A stretch of 64,000 nucleotides of DNA from NCBI GenBank assembly GCA_020633655.1, contig JACKDF010000011.1:62001-126000 (forward strand), given 5' to 3'. This stretch comes from Deferribacteres bacterium. Lineage in GTDB: Bacteria > Zhuqueibacterota > Zhuqueibacteria > Zhuqueibacterales > Geothermadaptataceae. Shown here piece after piece: positions 8,018-19,000 of the stretch. Position 1 is the stretch's first letter. Every line of letters starts with the position of its first letter. The position numbers and the translations under genes were made by a program. The notes under the pieces are model-generated. The model had not been told where the DNA came from. It did no database searches and was given only the letters and a program-made list of their open reading frames with translations.

Positions 8018-9611
8018 GGTGCGACGCACTTCACGCCGAAAGGACTGCACATTGTGGAATCTGGTGTACACTCCGGGAGAAAGTGCGTCGCACCTGTGAA
8101 CCCAACAGGTTACAGAGCTTGTCTGCACTGAGCAAAGTCGACGTGCCCGGTTGAACCTGGTCCGGCTTCGGCATGCTCAGCCTCCGTGGTTTTTTACAGA
8201 CTCCGAACTGCAAATCATAAAATCTGAACGAAGTGATGACGGCATTATCCACAGGAAGTCATTTTGCTTCGCCGGCTTTCAGCTCGCTTGCCTGCTTTTC
8301 GGCATACCGGAATCCCCGGTTTCCTGCCTCGTACAAAAAGATGCCGGGATTCGATAAAAAGCATCGAACCCGGCATGACGCCAAAAAAAGGAAAGGTGCG
8401 ACGCACTTCACGCCGAAAGGACTGCACAATGTTGAATCTGCTGCACATTCCGGGAGAAAGTGCGTCGCACCTGTGAACCCAACCGTTTACAGAGCTTTTC
8501 CGCACTGAGTACTGTCAACGTATGAGGGTGGGACCTGGTCCGGCTTCGGCATGCTCAGCCTCCGTTGGTTTTTTACAGCCTCCAAACTGCAAATCATAAA
8601 ATCTGCACGAAGTGACGATGGCTTCGTCCATAGGAAGTCATTTTGCTTCGCCGGCTTTCAGCTCGGTTGCCCGCTTTTCGGCATACCGGAATCCCCGGGT
8701 ACTTACCTCGTACAAAGGGATGCCGGGATTCGATAAAAAGCATCGAACCCGGCATGACTGCCAAAAAAACGAAAGGTGCGACGCACTTCACGCCGAAAGG
8801 ACTGCACAATGTTGAATCTGCTGCACATTCCGGGAGAAAGTGCGTCGCACCTGTGAACCCAACCGGTTGCAGAGCTTATCTGCACTGAGCACGACCGACG
8901 TACCCGGGTTGAACCTGGTCCGGCTTCGGCATGCTCAGCCTCCGTGGTTTTTTTACAGACTCCGAACTGCAAATCATTAAATCTGCACGAAGTGATGACG
9001 GCATTGTTCACAGGAAGTCATTTTGCTTCGCCGGCTTTCAGCTCGGTTGCCTGCTTTTCGGCATACCGGAATCCCCGGGTGCCTGCCTCGTACAATAAGA
9101 TGCCGGGATTCGATAAAAAGCATCGAACCCGGCATGACTGCCCAAAAAACGAAAGGTGCGACGCACTTCACGCCGAAAGGACTGCACTTTGTGGAACCTG
9201 CTGCACATTCCGGGAGAAAGTGCGTCGCACCTGTGAACCCAACCGGTCACAGAGCTTTTCTGCACTGAGTACTGTCAACGCATGAGGGTGGAACCTGGTC
9301 CGGCTTCGGCATGCTCAGCCTCCGTTGGTTTAAACACTGTTCAGAATGCAAATCATTAAATCTGCACGAAGTGACGATGGCATCGTCCATAGGAAGTCAT
9401 TTTGCTTCGCCGGCTTTCAGCTCGGTGGCCTGCTTTTCGGCATACCGGAATCCCCGGGTGCCTGCCTCGTACAAAAAGATGCCGGGATTCGATAAAAAGC
9501 ATCGAACCCGGCATGACGCCAAAAAAAGGAAAGGTGCGACGCACTTCATTCTGAAAGAACTGCACAATGTTGAACCTGCTGCACATTCCGGGAGAAAGTG
9601 CGTCGCACCTT
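8018..9611. repeat. Tandem array of ~379-bp units, mainly A-B-A-B, bounded by hairpin elements
   Basis: Units start at 8018, 8395, 8775 and 9155 (periods 377, 380, 380), and a fifth partial copy starts at 9533 (378 later). Each unit begins with a ~79-bp hairpin element flanked by ggtgcgacgcactt and its exact reverse complement aagtgcgtcgcacc; the array also ends in this element. A ~300-bp spacer follows, with a second hairpin in which gccgggattcgat and atcgaacccggc pair across aaaagc. Units 1 and 3 share variants (gatgacggcatt, cagactccgaactgc), and units 2 and 4 share others (gacgatggc, tactgtcaacg, atgagggtgg), showing a dimeric higher-order structure. Open frames inside are repeat shadows. 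Confidence 0.9.
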
Positions 9612-9708
9612 GTTGCTTCAACTCTCCCAATTCCTGCCTAAAGCTTCTTCCCCTGTCCTAAAAAATACCTTGCAAAATGACCATAGGCTTGTTATTATTC
9701 ATCTCAAA

Positions 9709-9724
9709 ATGAACATATGTTCAT
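9709..9724. promoter_or_regulatory. 16-bp perfect palindrome upstream of the DUF134 gene
   Basis: The sequence atgaacatatgttcat is its own reverse complement. It lies 13 bp before the preferred start codon of a gene for a predicted DNA-binding protein, so it is a good candidate operator for autoregulation. A nearby ttattattcatctc could belong to the promoter. Confidence 0.55.
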
Positions 9725-9737
9725 AAATAGGAACGTC

Positions 9738-10163
9738 ATGCGAAAGCCGTATCGAAAAAGAAGAATAGAAGAACCACCGAGTTTTCAACATTTCAAGCCT
9801 TGCGGCATCCCGAGGCGACAATTGAAAACCATCTCCATGAGTATTGATGAATATGAAGCGTTGCGTTTGGCGGATTATCAGGGTTTGAACCACGCACAGG
9901 CAGCGGAAAAAATGGCTATTTCACGGCCAACATTCACCCGCCTTATTGAAAAAACGCGACACAAAATCGCCACGGCAATTATCGATGGCATGGAGCTGAC
10001 CATAGGTGGCGGCAACATTGAATTTGCCAACACCTTCCACCGCTGCCGTGATTGTGGCAACGAACGGCTCGGGCCAGCCCACAGAAAAAAACCAGATTGC
10101 CCGGCATGCGGCTCGACTCATTTCGAAGACACTGCGGAAGATTTCATGAAGAACGAAGAATAA
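9738..10163 (+). CDS. DUF134 family predicted DNA-binding protein with C-terminal zinc ribbon
   Basis: The chosen ATG (MRKPYRKRRIEEPP) follows a tagga box; an in-frame ATG at 9717 lies inside the palindrome and is less likely. The 141-residue protein has the DUF134 core: FKPCGIPRRQLKTI, an ALRLADYQGLNHAQAAEKM helix-turn-helix and SRPTFTRLIEKTRHKIA as recognition region. A C-terminal ribbon follows with CRDCG and CPACG knuckles. DUF134 genes are commonly found beside NifX/NifB-type dinitrogenase cofactor-like genes, as here (10515). Probably a transcription regulator linked to metal-cluster or redox metabolism; ligand unknown. Confidence 0.88.
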   Translation: MRKPYRKRRIEEPPSFQHFKPCGIPRRQLKTISMSIDEYEALRLADYQGLNHAQAAEKMAISRPTFTRLIEKTRHKIATAIIDGMELTIGGGNIEFANTFHRCRDCGNERLGPAHRKKPDCPACGSTHFEDTAEDFMKNEE

Positions 10164-10203
10164 GGTGGTGTCAAAAATACCATGAAAAAATAAAAAGAAC
10201 ACT

Positions 10204-10334
10204 GGGGCTGTGTCAAAACACATTATTTTTGACCCAAACATCAATTTTCATAGAGCGAAAGCGTCCTCGCTGAGCGTAACGCACGTTTCACTCGGCGGGA
10301 CGCCTTCGTTCTATTGATGTTCTGACACAGCCCC
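10204..10334. mobile_element. MITE-like element, family A, copy with full-length palindrome
   Basis: The left end ggggctgtgtcaaaacac and the right end gacacagcccc are inverted. Inner arms also pair: aacatcaa with ttgatgtt, and the cgaaagcgtcctcgctgag region with ctcggcgggacgccttcg. Nearly the whole 131 bp can fold into one hairpin. No open frame. The right end abuts the family B element without a gap. Confidence 0.7.
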
Positions 10335-10477
10335 GAGACTGTCGAAAAACATGCAAATTCGGGCCCTGAGCTTGCCGAAGGGCCCGAATTCGAGCGTGGA
10401 AGCGGGCGTTTCGGCACTTCGACTTTACTCAGTGCTGGCAAGCTCAACGTCCGGTTTATCCCTTTTTCAATAGTCTC
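10335..10477. mobile_element. MITE-like element, family B, copy 1
   Basis: This 143-bp element has inverted ends gagactgtcgaaaaa and tttttcaatagtctc. Inside are the palindromic gggccc...cttgccgaagggcccgaatt block and cttcgactttactcagtgctgg. A second 143-bp copy is at 24536-24678. It lies just before the ribosome-binding site of the NifX-like gene. Confidence 0.7.
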
Positions 10478-10514
10478 GTCAGTGTTGACACTATGTGACA
10501 CAAGGAGAACGCGT

Positions 10515-10853
10515 ATGAACAAACGTTTTGCTGTCCCGACCATCGACGGGACATTATGCACGCATTTTGGCCATTGCCAAAAATTTGCCATCATAGAAGC
10601 CGATGATTCTAAAGTGATTAGCGAAGAAATTATTGATCCTCCGGCGCATCAACCCGGTGTTTATCCACAGTTCCTCGCACAATTGGGTGTAAATGTCGTC
10701 CTCTCCGGTGGCATGGGGCAGAAGGCTTTACAACTTTTTGCGCAAAATAACATCGAGGTGTACACGGGTGTGAATGCAGAATCGCCTACGAAGCTCGTTG
10801 AAAACTTTTTAAGCGACCAACTGCAGGCTGGTGCGAATCGCTGCGATCATTAA
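10515..10853 (+). CDS. Dinitrogenase iron-molybdenum cofactor (NifX/NifB-like) family protein
   Basis: The ATG (MNKRFAVPTIDGTLCTHFGH) follows an AAGGAG box by about 10 bases. The 112-residue protein matches the NifX/NifY/NifB C-terminal domain family: beta-strand start, CTHFGHCQKFAIIE metal/cofactor-binding loop, GVNVVLSGGMGQKALQLF in the middle. Stand-alone members occur in many anaerobes without nitrogenase and are thought to bind Fe-S or Fe-Mo clusters. The DUF134 gene upstream is the usual partner, but two MITE-like elements now separate the two genes. No nif structural gene is in the window. Confidence 0.88.
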   Translation: MNKRFAVPTIDGTLCTHFGHCQKFAIIEADDSKVISEEIIDPPAHQPGVYPQFLAQLGVNVVLSGGMGQKALQLFAQNNIEVYTGVNAESPTKLVENFLSDQLQAGANRCDH

Positions 10854-10944
10854 ATGAAGCATAGATGCGAGTTGAAGAAGCTACAACGCTTTTAAAAATA
10901 GTCATATAACCTGGATTATTTATGCGTTATTGAAAATTGTCGAT

Positions 10945-11252
10945 GGGACTGAGTCAAAACATAACTTTGCTGTATTAAAACACAAAACGCTGAATTTTGC
11001 TTTTCAAAGTCCACTCTCGGGAGGGGACAGATCAGCGAAAAAAGCGAAGCGGTTTTTCGCGATCAGGGGTGGGTTCTGAGCAACTCTTGATAATTTACGC
11101 AAGCGCTGTGCTCAAAACTTACCTACCCCGAGCCCTCACGGGCCCACCCCTTCCAGAAGGGGAATTGACAGGCGGTCGCTTTGCTCCGCCTGTTTTCAAG
11201 TATTCAAAAACTCGTAAATTTATGCACTAAAACCATGTTTTAACACTGCCCC
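10945..11252. mobile_element. MITE-like element, family A, long form (308 bp)
   Basis: The left end gggactgagtcaaaacat and the right end atgttttaacactgcccc are inverted. The interior has several short palindromes (ctcgggagggg, agcgaaaaaagcgaagcggttttttcgc-like, ccttccagaagg) and matches the degenerate copy at 3962-4146. No plausible coding frame. Confidence 0.65.
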
Positions 11253-11295
11253 AATCATGGTAATTATAAATTAAGCCTTATAAAGGAATTAAGCA

Positions 11296-12441
11296 TTGGC
11301 TGATAAATTTCAGACGGGGAAAGTTGTCACTATCTCATTCGGGCATTTAATTAACGATACCTATTCCGCATTTTTTGCACCCATGTTGCCTCTGCTCATC
11401 GCCAAACTTGGTCTCTCGCTTTCCCTGGTTGGCTTGTTGGATGTTGTGCGAAAAATCCTCCTTATTTAATCCTTTCATCGGTTTGCTCGCCGACAAAATG
11501 TGTGTGAAATACATCGTTATCTGGACACCGGGTTTTACAGCCCTGTTCATGAGTTTGGTGGGATTATCGCCTTCGTATCTGATCTTGTTCATTTTGCTGT
11601 TTGTCAGCGGCATCAGCTCGACGTTGTTCCACGTGCCTGCTCCAGTGATGATCAAACACCTTTCCGCCGAAAAAACAGGCGCGGGCATGAGCTATTTCAT
11701 GTTCGGTGGTGAATTGGCGAGAACCTTGGGACCGCTCATTATTACCGCTGCAATGTCGTTGTGGGGCTGGAAGGATCCTTTCGCACCATGCCTGTGGGCG
11801 TGCTGGCTTCTGCCATTCTCTATTTTAAGTTGAAAGATATTCAACCGATCAGCCGGAATAATAAGAATAACAAAACCAACGCCGGTGCCACCATTAGGCG
11901 GCTTGTGCCATTTTTTATCGCAATTTCAGCTTACCAATTTTTTCGGGCAGCGATGAAATCCGCCTTAACGCTTTATCTGCCGACCTATCTGGCTAGCAGG
12001 GGAGAGTCGCTGTGGGTTGCCGGCATTTCCTTGTCCATCATACAACCTGCGGGTGCGGGTGGTGTTTTTCTCACCGGTTTCATCGCCGATAAAATCAGTC
12101 ACCGCACGATGCTGCTCATTCTCGCGGTGACCAGCCCTTTTCTCATGTTCGCATTCGTCACTGCCAACAAGGTGCTGATGATACCACTTTTAATTCTCCT
12201 CGGTTTTGTTGTTTTTGCCTCCGGACCGGTCATCCTGGCGCTTGTTCAGGATACAAACACCGAAAGACCGGCATTTGTTAACGGCATCTATATGACCCTC
12301 AACTTTACATTGAGTTCGGTCATGGCGTTAGCCGTAGGTATTTCGGGTGATCGATTGGGACTTGAAAGTACATTTCAACTGTGCGCCTGGGCGGCGTTTT
12401 TGTCATTGCCTTTTGTTTTTCTTTTGAAAAGGAAGGCGTAA
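11296..12441 (+). pseudogene. MFS transporter, fosmidomycin-resistance (Fsr)-like, split by two frameshifts
   Basis: A TTG start after an AAAGGA box gives LADKFQTGKVVTISFGHLIN and then DTYSAFFAPMLPLLIAKLG, typical of the Fsr-like branch of the major facilitator superfamily. The frame breaks near 11450 (in gaaaaatcctcc). It continues in a second frame with FNPFIGLLADK, FVSGISSTLFHVPAPVMIKH and GGELARTLGPLIITAAM, breaks again near 11770 (tggaaggatcc, one A short of the expected frame), and runs to 12441. Together the pieces encode about 380 residues with 10-12 hydrophobic segments and no obvious missense decay. Single-base loss in homopolymers fits sequencing error as well as real inactivation. 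Predicted drug/metabolite efflux. Confidence 0.8.
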
Positions 12442-12487
12442 TTTTTGCTAATCTCTGCATGGTGTTTTATTCGTAAGTCCCAATATT

Positions 12488-12597
12488 GGGGCTGAGTCAA
12501 AACATGATTTACTGACTGTAACTCGACATTTATGTCGAAAGCTTGGTCCTCAAGGAGGGCAACATGAATGTCGCGTTACAAGTTTTGACACAGCCCC
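12488..12597. mobile_element. MITE-like element, family A, short form (110 bp)
   Basis: Inverted ends ggggctgagtcaaaac and gttttgacacagcccc enclose a second, inner inverted repeat (taactcgacatttatgt with acatgaatgtcgcgtta). It sits between the MFS gene and the DUF6125 gene. Confidence 0.7.
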
Positions 12598-12648
12598 ATC
12601 GCTCACTTGGAGCATCGCATAAATAAAGCAGAATAAAAAAGGATTACC

Positions 12649-13153
12649 ATGGATCATATCCAAAATCTTTCCCGCGAAAATTTGCTCAAACTCATTGATG
12701 TTTACGCCAAAAATTGGCTCGCCCATGATGGCTGCTGGTTTTAGCGGCAGAAGAAAAGTATGGCATGGAAACAGCGATGGAGTTGACGCGAAATCGTGGG
12801 AGCGATTTGCGGTCTCCGAAGCACGACGCATAATGCAAACTTTCGCCATTCCATCTGACGGTGGTTTAAAGGCTCTGGAACAGGCTTTTCAATACCGATT
12901 ATATGCAGCGATTAACAAACAGGAAATTGAGTGGCCTGATGAAAATACCCTGATATTTCGCATGGTCGAATGTCGGGTGCAAAAACGCGTCGGCAAAAAA
13001 AATCTGCCGGATTTCCCCTGCAAACAAGTTGGTATTATCGAATTCAGCCAGTTCGCCAAAACAGTGGATAAACGCATCAAAACAAAGTGCATCGCCTGCC
13101 CACCGGATAAAAGTCGGGACTTTTTCTGTGCCTGGGAGTTTACTTTGGATTGA
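12649..13153 (+). pseudogene. DUF6125 family cytosolic protein, split by two close frameshifts
   Basis: Reading starts MDHIQNLSRENLLKLIDVYA and KNWLAHDGCWF. One base is missing in the T run at ~12738, after which LAAEEKYGMETAMEL follows in another frame. A second one-base loss near 12785 leads into the frame of DAKSWERFAVSEARRI, CRVQKRVGKKNLPDFPCK, FAKTVDKRIKTKCIACPPD and FFCAWEFTLD. The conserved cysteines and the CIACPPD and FCAWEF motifs are those I associate with DUF6125; function unknown. Two indels within ~50 bp of otherwise well-kept coding sequence point to sequence error or a very recent lesion. Confidence 0.7.
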
Positions 13154-13172
13154 GGAATTTGATCGATAAAAA

Positions 13173-15589
13173 TTAAAACTTATACCCCAAAACAAAATAC
13201 ACCAAATTCTGCTTCTTGCGCTCTCCGATGAACACCTTGTCTCCGTGACTAAAGATCACTTCGATTGGCCCTACCAGCGACAGCAATTTTACACCAACTC
13301 CAAATCCCGTCACATTGTAGGGATGGAGTATAATCGGACCCGAATCATATTCCAGGTTGTGGGCGATATTCGCCATGAGTTTAAAGAAGATATCCTTTTT
13401 GTATTGGTAGCGGTAATCGAAACGCAGAATGCCGATTTGCGTACCGAAGAGCTGGTCGTAGTCCAGACCGATAAAATATTCAGGTTTTCCGAGGTTCAGG
13501 TATTTGTAAATTGGGACTGTTTTCGTCGTGCCCCAGTAAGCAAAGAATCGCGTTGTATGCCGCTGGTGAAATGTGTGATAAATATTTGCAGCAGTGGAAA
13601 ATAAGGCGTAATTCAAATCCGAATGCAATTCTTTAAAACTGCCTTCGTAATAACTTCGACATCAAATCCGCTTCTCGGTAGCAGCACATCATCCAGCTTG
13701 TCAATGGTCATGGACGCCTGCACTTTGCGCAATTCATGCTTCCAGGTGGGAAAAATAGACGGATCGGAGAATGCAATGTTCGGTGTGACATTCATGTATT
13801 CGTGCTGGTATTCGATCTCTGCATTAAAACATTTTTAAACAGCAAGCCAGAGCCGACCCCAATATAACTTGACCGGTTTTTGTAACTGGCGATGAGATCG
13901 CCGCCGCCACCATCGTAAATATTGGTGGGAATATCCTTGAAACCAAAGTTGAGCAGGGGATAGACAGGCATGCTGATCGTACGGGTCGGGTAATAGATTT
14001 TGCTGTTGTAGTTCACCAGTCCGGCAAATTGCAGTTCTTCTTCAAAGCGCAGACCCGGAATCAGCCAGTTCACTCCGAGAACGTTGACAATCCCCACAAG
14101 TTTGTGAAAATCATCGTAACGCAAACCAACCCGCATCCGCTGCGTCGGCAATTCCTTGATCTCCAGCTTCAGGGTGACTTTGTTTTCGCCAATGGGCTCG
14201 ACCTCGTATTTGATGTACTCGAAATAACCCAGGCCGTACAGTTCCATTATCCGGCTGTTCAGGGCCTCGGTGTCCAGCTTATTGCCGGGTTGCACGCCCA
14301 ATAATTGATAAATAAAAGTAAATGGAAGTACGTCGTTGCCCTCTATGGTGATGCCAAAAATCATCGGCTTTTGTTTTTCTTTCACATGGATGATAAGCCG
14401 GATATCGCTTTCTGACAGGGGCACAATTTCATAGGAAACATTTTCAAAATAACCGGAAGATTTCATCTCCGCTATGCGGTCTTTTAAAACGATAAATCCA
14501 AACGGTCCGTTGGTTTTATGTGCAATTGTTGGTAGATAAACTGAAGGGGATGGCAGTGTGCCCGGTGATTTGCAGGTCATAAATTCTTGGTTGTTTGTTC
14601 GCCAGGGCAGTGATACCCGGTTCCTGCATTCGGTGGAGGTGATACTTCTCTTTCAGCTTGAGGAGCTGTTCCACGTTGTCCTGGGCAGCGATACACCCTC
14701 GTTGAATTATCTTTACGATCTGATCGTCATCAAAATCTCCGGGGTGAATGCTCCAGATCCGGTCGTATGTGGATATCGATTAACTTTTCGTTTCTTCGGC
14801 GTTGTTCCAGTCCGAGCAAACCAATCGTCTGTTCAAGAACGGACAGCACAGTGCCGAGCTGCTTGCGTTTTTTCAGCGGGCTCTCAACATCCACAGCAAT
14901 AACGATGTCTGCTCCCATTTCTTTTGCGATATTTATGGGTAAATTATTGGAGAATCCACCGTCGATGAGCAGGGAATCGCCGTACTCCACCGGTGTGAAA
15001 ACGGTTGAATGGCCATTGTTGCCCGCATTGCTTTGGCCAGGGAGCCGCTTTTTAAAATCACCTGATTTCCTGTGACCAGATCCACCGCAACACAACGGTA
15101 GGGGATGGGCAACTTATCAAAATCGGTTATGCTTTCGTATGGAAAAGTCAAGCTCGAGAACAACAGCGAAACCTTTTGGCCATAAATTATTCCACTGGGA
15201 ATGACAGGTTTCACCCCATCCAAACCAAAGACGAGTTGGAATTTGCCTGTTTCTTTACGCACGAGGTAGGGCAATTCCGTTCTGCGGGGAATGTCGGAAA
15301 AGATTTCGTTCCAATCGGTTTTGTGAACGATGTGTTCCAGGTCGTGTCCGCTGTAGCCAATGGAATAGAGCGCGCCAGCAATACCACCCATGCTCGCACC
15401 AACGATATAATCGATGGGAATTTGCAGGAATCCAACATTTTAAAGCACCGATATGGGCGAAACCTCGTGCTCCGCCACCGGAAAGCACCAGGCCGATTTT
15501 AGGGCGATCTGTCTCCTGGGAGAACGCAACGGAAGTAAGGAAAAATGAAAAAGAAGAACGCATTTCCATTTCGATTTGCTAATTTTCAT
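13173..15589 (-). pseudogene. Patatin-like phospholipase fused to POTRA and BamA-type barrel (type Vd autotransporter-like), several frameshifts
   Basis: The start MKISKSKWKCVLLFHFS looks like a signal peptide. The patatin domain shows GLVLSGGGARGFAHIGALK (oxyanion hole), GASMGGI (catalytic serine, GXSXG) and DGGFSNNLP (catalytic aspartate). POTRA-like sequence follows (RLIIHVKEKQKPMIFGITIE, LNSRIMELYGLGYFEYIKYE), then a beta-barrel ending in YFVLGYKF with a terminal aromatic residue, as outer-membrane barrels have. At least four reading-frame changes are needed (near 15550, 15420, 15000, 14590 and 13800-13620). The order patatin-POTRA-barrel is that of PlpD-like type V secretion proteins: the barrel exports the lipase to the cell surface. 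Domain calls are strong; whether the gene is intact in the cell is open. Confidence 0.8.
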
Positions 15590-16080
15590 GCTCTTGTGGG
15601 GCATGCAATTAATCCTCCTGCGTGAATTTCCCCGATATGAAAAATTTGTGTGTGTGGAAGATACAGTTTATTGCATCGCAAATCAATTGTTTCGTCAAGT
15701 GGTATTTGGAAATTTGTGCTTATCTCTCGGGATCAATGCCCTGTCAATAGCATGCAGTCAGGGGAAACTTGTTGTTTTAACCGCAAAATGGATAGAAATA
15801 CTTCAATTTAAATTTTGTCAAAGTCACTTTCACTTCAATCCATACATCCCTGAATTTGCAGAGGAATACGTGCCAGGTTCCTCGAAAGCACAGGTTGCGA
15901 TCGAAAAAATGCCAAAGGCCATAACTATTTTTTCCATCTGGTTCGTAAAAATGCCTTGTAACTTTATACAAGCATAAGTATGTTTTAACTCTTCTCTTTA
16001 GCAGTATTCAAAAAAGCGCACCAGAATGAATTTCTGAGCGCATCTCTTGCAATCAGGGGCTAAATTTCTGGGAGGTGATC
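15590..16080. other. Intergenic region between divergent secreted-protein genes
   Basis: This AT-rich stretch separates the patatin gene (minus) from the FG-GAP gene (plus) and should hold both promoters. The open frames in it look like random sequence, and I see no repeat or RNA. Confidence 0.4.
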
Positions 16081-19000
16081 ATGCGACCTGTCCTCACGAA
16101 CCGCAATTTATTTCTTTCTATTTCTCTGTTTTTCTCACATCCAATCTCGTTTCACAAGCCCCAGTTTCATTCAGGGAAGTCGCTGCCATTTATGGTGTTG
16201 CCGGTGAAGGCCTTCCTACGGACACAGTTCGGCCCTCATGGATTTCAATAATGATGATTTGTTGGACATTGGCTTTACGGTAAAAACAGCCAGAAATTTT
16301 CTGTTCATTAACCGGGGAAATGGCCATTTTGATGAAATTGCCACAGCAGCCGGCCTCAATAAACGCACGGATCAGCGTATTCGCGGCATGTCTGTCGCTG
16401 ATTATGACAACGATGGCGACCTCGATGTCTACCTGACAGCAGGCAGAGCGAGTCAGTTTTACCGAAACAATGGCGATCTAACTTTTACAGATGTGACGAA
16501 GGCTGCAGGTGTCGAAGATTTTGGCAACGGACTCATCGCCTCCTGGGGAGATTACAACAGGGATGGTTTTATCGATTTATACGTATCGAATTGGGATGAC
16601 AGCCGGCATGCATTATTTAAAAACAAAGGAGACGGGACCTTTAAAATGTGACTCAGGAAGCGGGATTGGGCAACGATGCCAATAACCATGTCGGCTTGTG
16701 GTTGGACTTTGATAACGATGGTGATCTGGATATGTTTGTCAGTCGTGCGTTCTACAAGCTTTTTCGCTTGTGGCGCAACAACGGTGATGGAACATTTACC
16801 AATATTGCCGGGCGCGCAGGATTGGAATGCGATGTCTTCGGCCAGGGCTCCACAACAGCTGACTACGACAATGATGGTTTTCTCGATATTTATGTCGCCA
16901 GCTGTTACGAGCGCAACATACTTTTTCATAACAATGGCGATGGCACATTTACCAACATCGCCGGGCAAGCGGGCGTCGATGGTTCCGGAAGGTCTGTGGA
17001 TTGTGTGAGTGGTGATTTCAACAACGACGGTTGGATGGATATTTATGTTGGCAATTATGACTGGAATCCGGGCGATCCGGATTATGGTGGTAATCCGGAA
17101 GGCTACAACAGGTTGTATTGGAACAATGGCAACGAGACATTCACCAACGATCCGGGAATTACCGCTGACCGGTCGCGTACAATCGGATCCTCCATCGGCG
17201 ATCTCAACAACGATGGTTTTGATGATCTTTACACGGTCAACTCTTCAACGCTTAACAAACTTTACGAAAATAAAGGCAATTCCAATAACTGGTTGCAGAT
17301 CCAATTACAGGAGTGAAAAGCAGTCGCGATGCGATAGGCACAAGAATTGAGCTGGAAATTAATGGGAAGAAACGCATTAAGGAGATTTCAGGAGCAAGTG
17401 GTTATTGCTCGCATTCATCGCTCATCCAGACTTTCGGCCTCGGGTCTGCCAACAATGTTGATCGTATTACAATTAAATGGATAAGTGGCACCGTCGACGA
17501 ACTAAATAATATTACGGTTAATCAGCGATTAAAATTAAAGGAAGGCCAGGTTTGAGTAGCGTTGATTCATTGTTTTTATCGATGTAAATTCTGCTGTTCT
17601 CACACCGAATGAAGCGAAGATTTCCTGGCAGACAAATAAAACTGCGCGAGGATTCGTCCGGTACGGATTAACGGAGGACTTACTCAATACCACCGACTCT
17701 ACTATTGTACCGGGATTTTTATCTGCTATAACGCTAGAAAACCTGACTGCAGATACGACGTATTATTTTCTGGTTAGCGCCATGGATACGACGGGGGATG
17801 GAATTGAGAGTGAGATGATGTCCTTTGTCACAACGCTTATCCCTGTCCTTGCCGAGAATATTGCAGCGCAAGCACTCCTGACAGCGAGCAGTGAAAATGA
17901 AAATGGAAACAAACGGTGGATAAAGCAGTCGATGGTTTTGTGGATGGATACCCCGGGGACTACACAAAGAATGGGTTGCAACCACAGATCCGGTGGGTAC
18001 ATGGTTTAATCTGGAATTTGAGGATGGCCGGGTGATTGATAAAATTATTTTGCACGATCGTATCAATTTTTCGGATCAGATTCTGGAAATGCAGCTCACG
18101 TTTGATTCTGGAGATAGAATTATGACCGGTCCACTACCAAACGACGGCGCACCCCTTGTTATCGAATTTACACCAAAGACAATAAAAATATTCGTTTGGA
18201 AGTGACAAAAGCGCAGGGAAGTTCGGTAGGTCTTGCGGAAGTTGAAGTATGGCAAGCTGCTAATAGCGTGAATCAACCCAGACTCGAAATTGAGCAGGTA
18301 AATGTCACGGATATCGATTCAAATTCTGCTGTTATTCATTGGCGAACAAGTATCGAGTGCACAGGCGAGTGTTATGTTAACGATGATACACTAACAACCA
18401 CACTATCCAATTCGCACACTGTATTTGTCGAAAATTTATTGCCTGGTACTACGTATCCATTTTTAATTTTGTGGCGTCCACTGAAGGAGAGACGGCGCAG
18501 TCGGAGGTGCTCTCCTTTACCACAATGGAAGCAAGCGTGCCTTCGACACCATTCCTGCGGATACAACCAGCACACCACAGGAATTGTTTGATATCACGGG
18601 GAATGGCCTGGTGACCGCGAGCAGTGAAAAAAGTCCGATGGGGACAAACCGCGGTAAAAGCTGTTGACGGCATTATTGATGGCTATCCCGGCGATTACAC
18701 CAAAGAATGGGTCTCCGACGAAATGCCTGTTGGTGTATGGATTCGATTGAGTTTCCCGCAGCCTGTTTTTATTGGTAAAATTGTTGGCTATGACCGCCCA
18801 AATTTAAAAGACCACATCCGTGCTTTTCGCCTCCATTTCAGTGATGGGAGTCATGTAGAATATGGTGAAATGAACAACGACGGAACCTCGTCCATATTTG
18901 AATTCGAGCCGCGTCAAACGAATTGGATTGAACTCGAAGTGACCGCAGCTGCCGGCGAAAATGTAGGGCTGGCGGAATTTCGGGTCTGGGGCTATATCGC

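Noticed and set aside
8018..9611. A CRISPR array
   Set aside because: The period (~379 bp) is far too long, the spacers are themselves repeated, and no cas gene is present.
8031..9661. Many open frames on both strands inside the 379-bp array
   Set aside because: They recur in each unit, follow the repeat period, have no ribosome-binding sites and show no protein-like composition. They are shadows of the repeat.
10515..10853. Evidence for nitrogen fixation
   Set aside because: The NifX-like family also has stand-alone members in organisms without nitrogenase. No nifHDK gene is in the window.
15576..15977. A 133-codon open frame on the plus strand between the patatin and FG-GAP genes
   Set aside because: Odd composition, no domain signature, no ribosome-binding site, and it overlaps the start of the patatin gene on the other strand.
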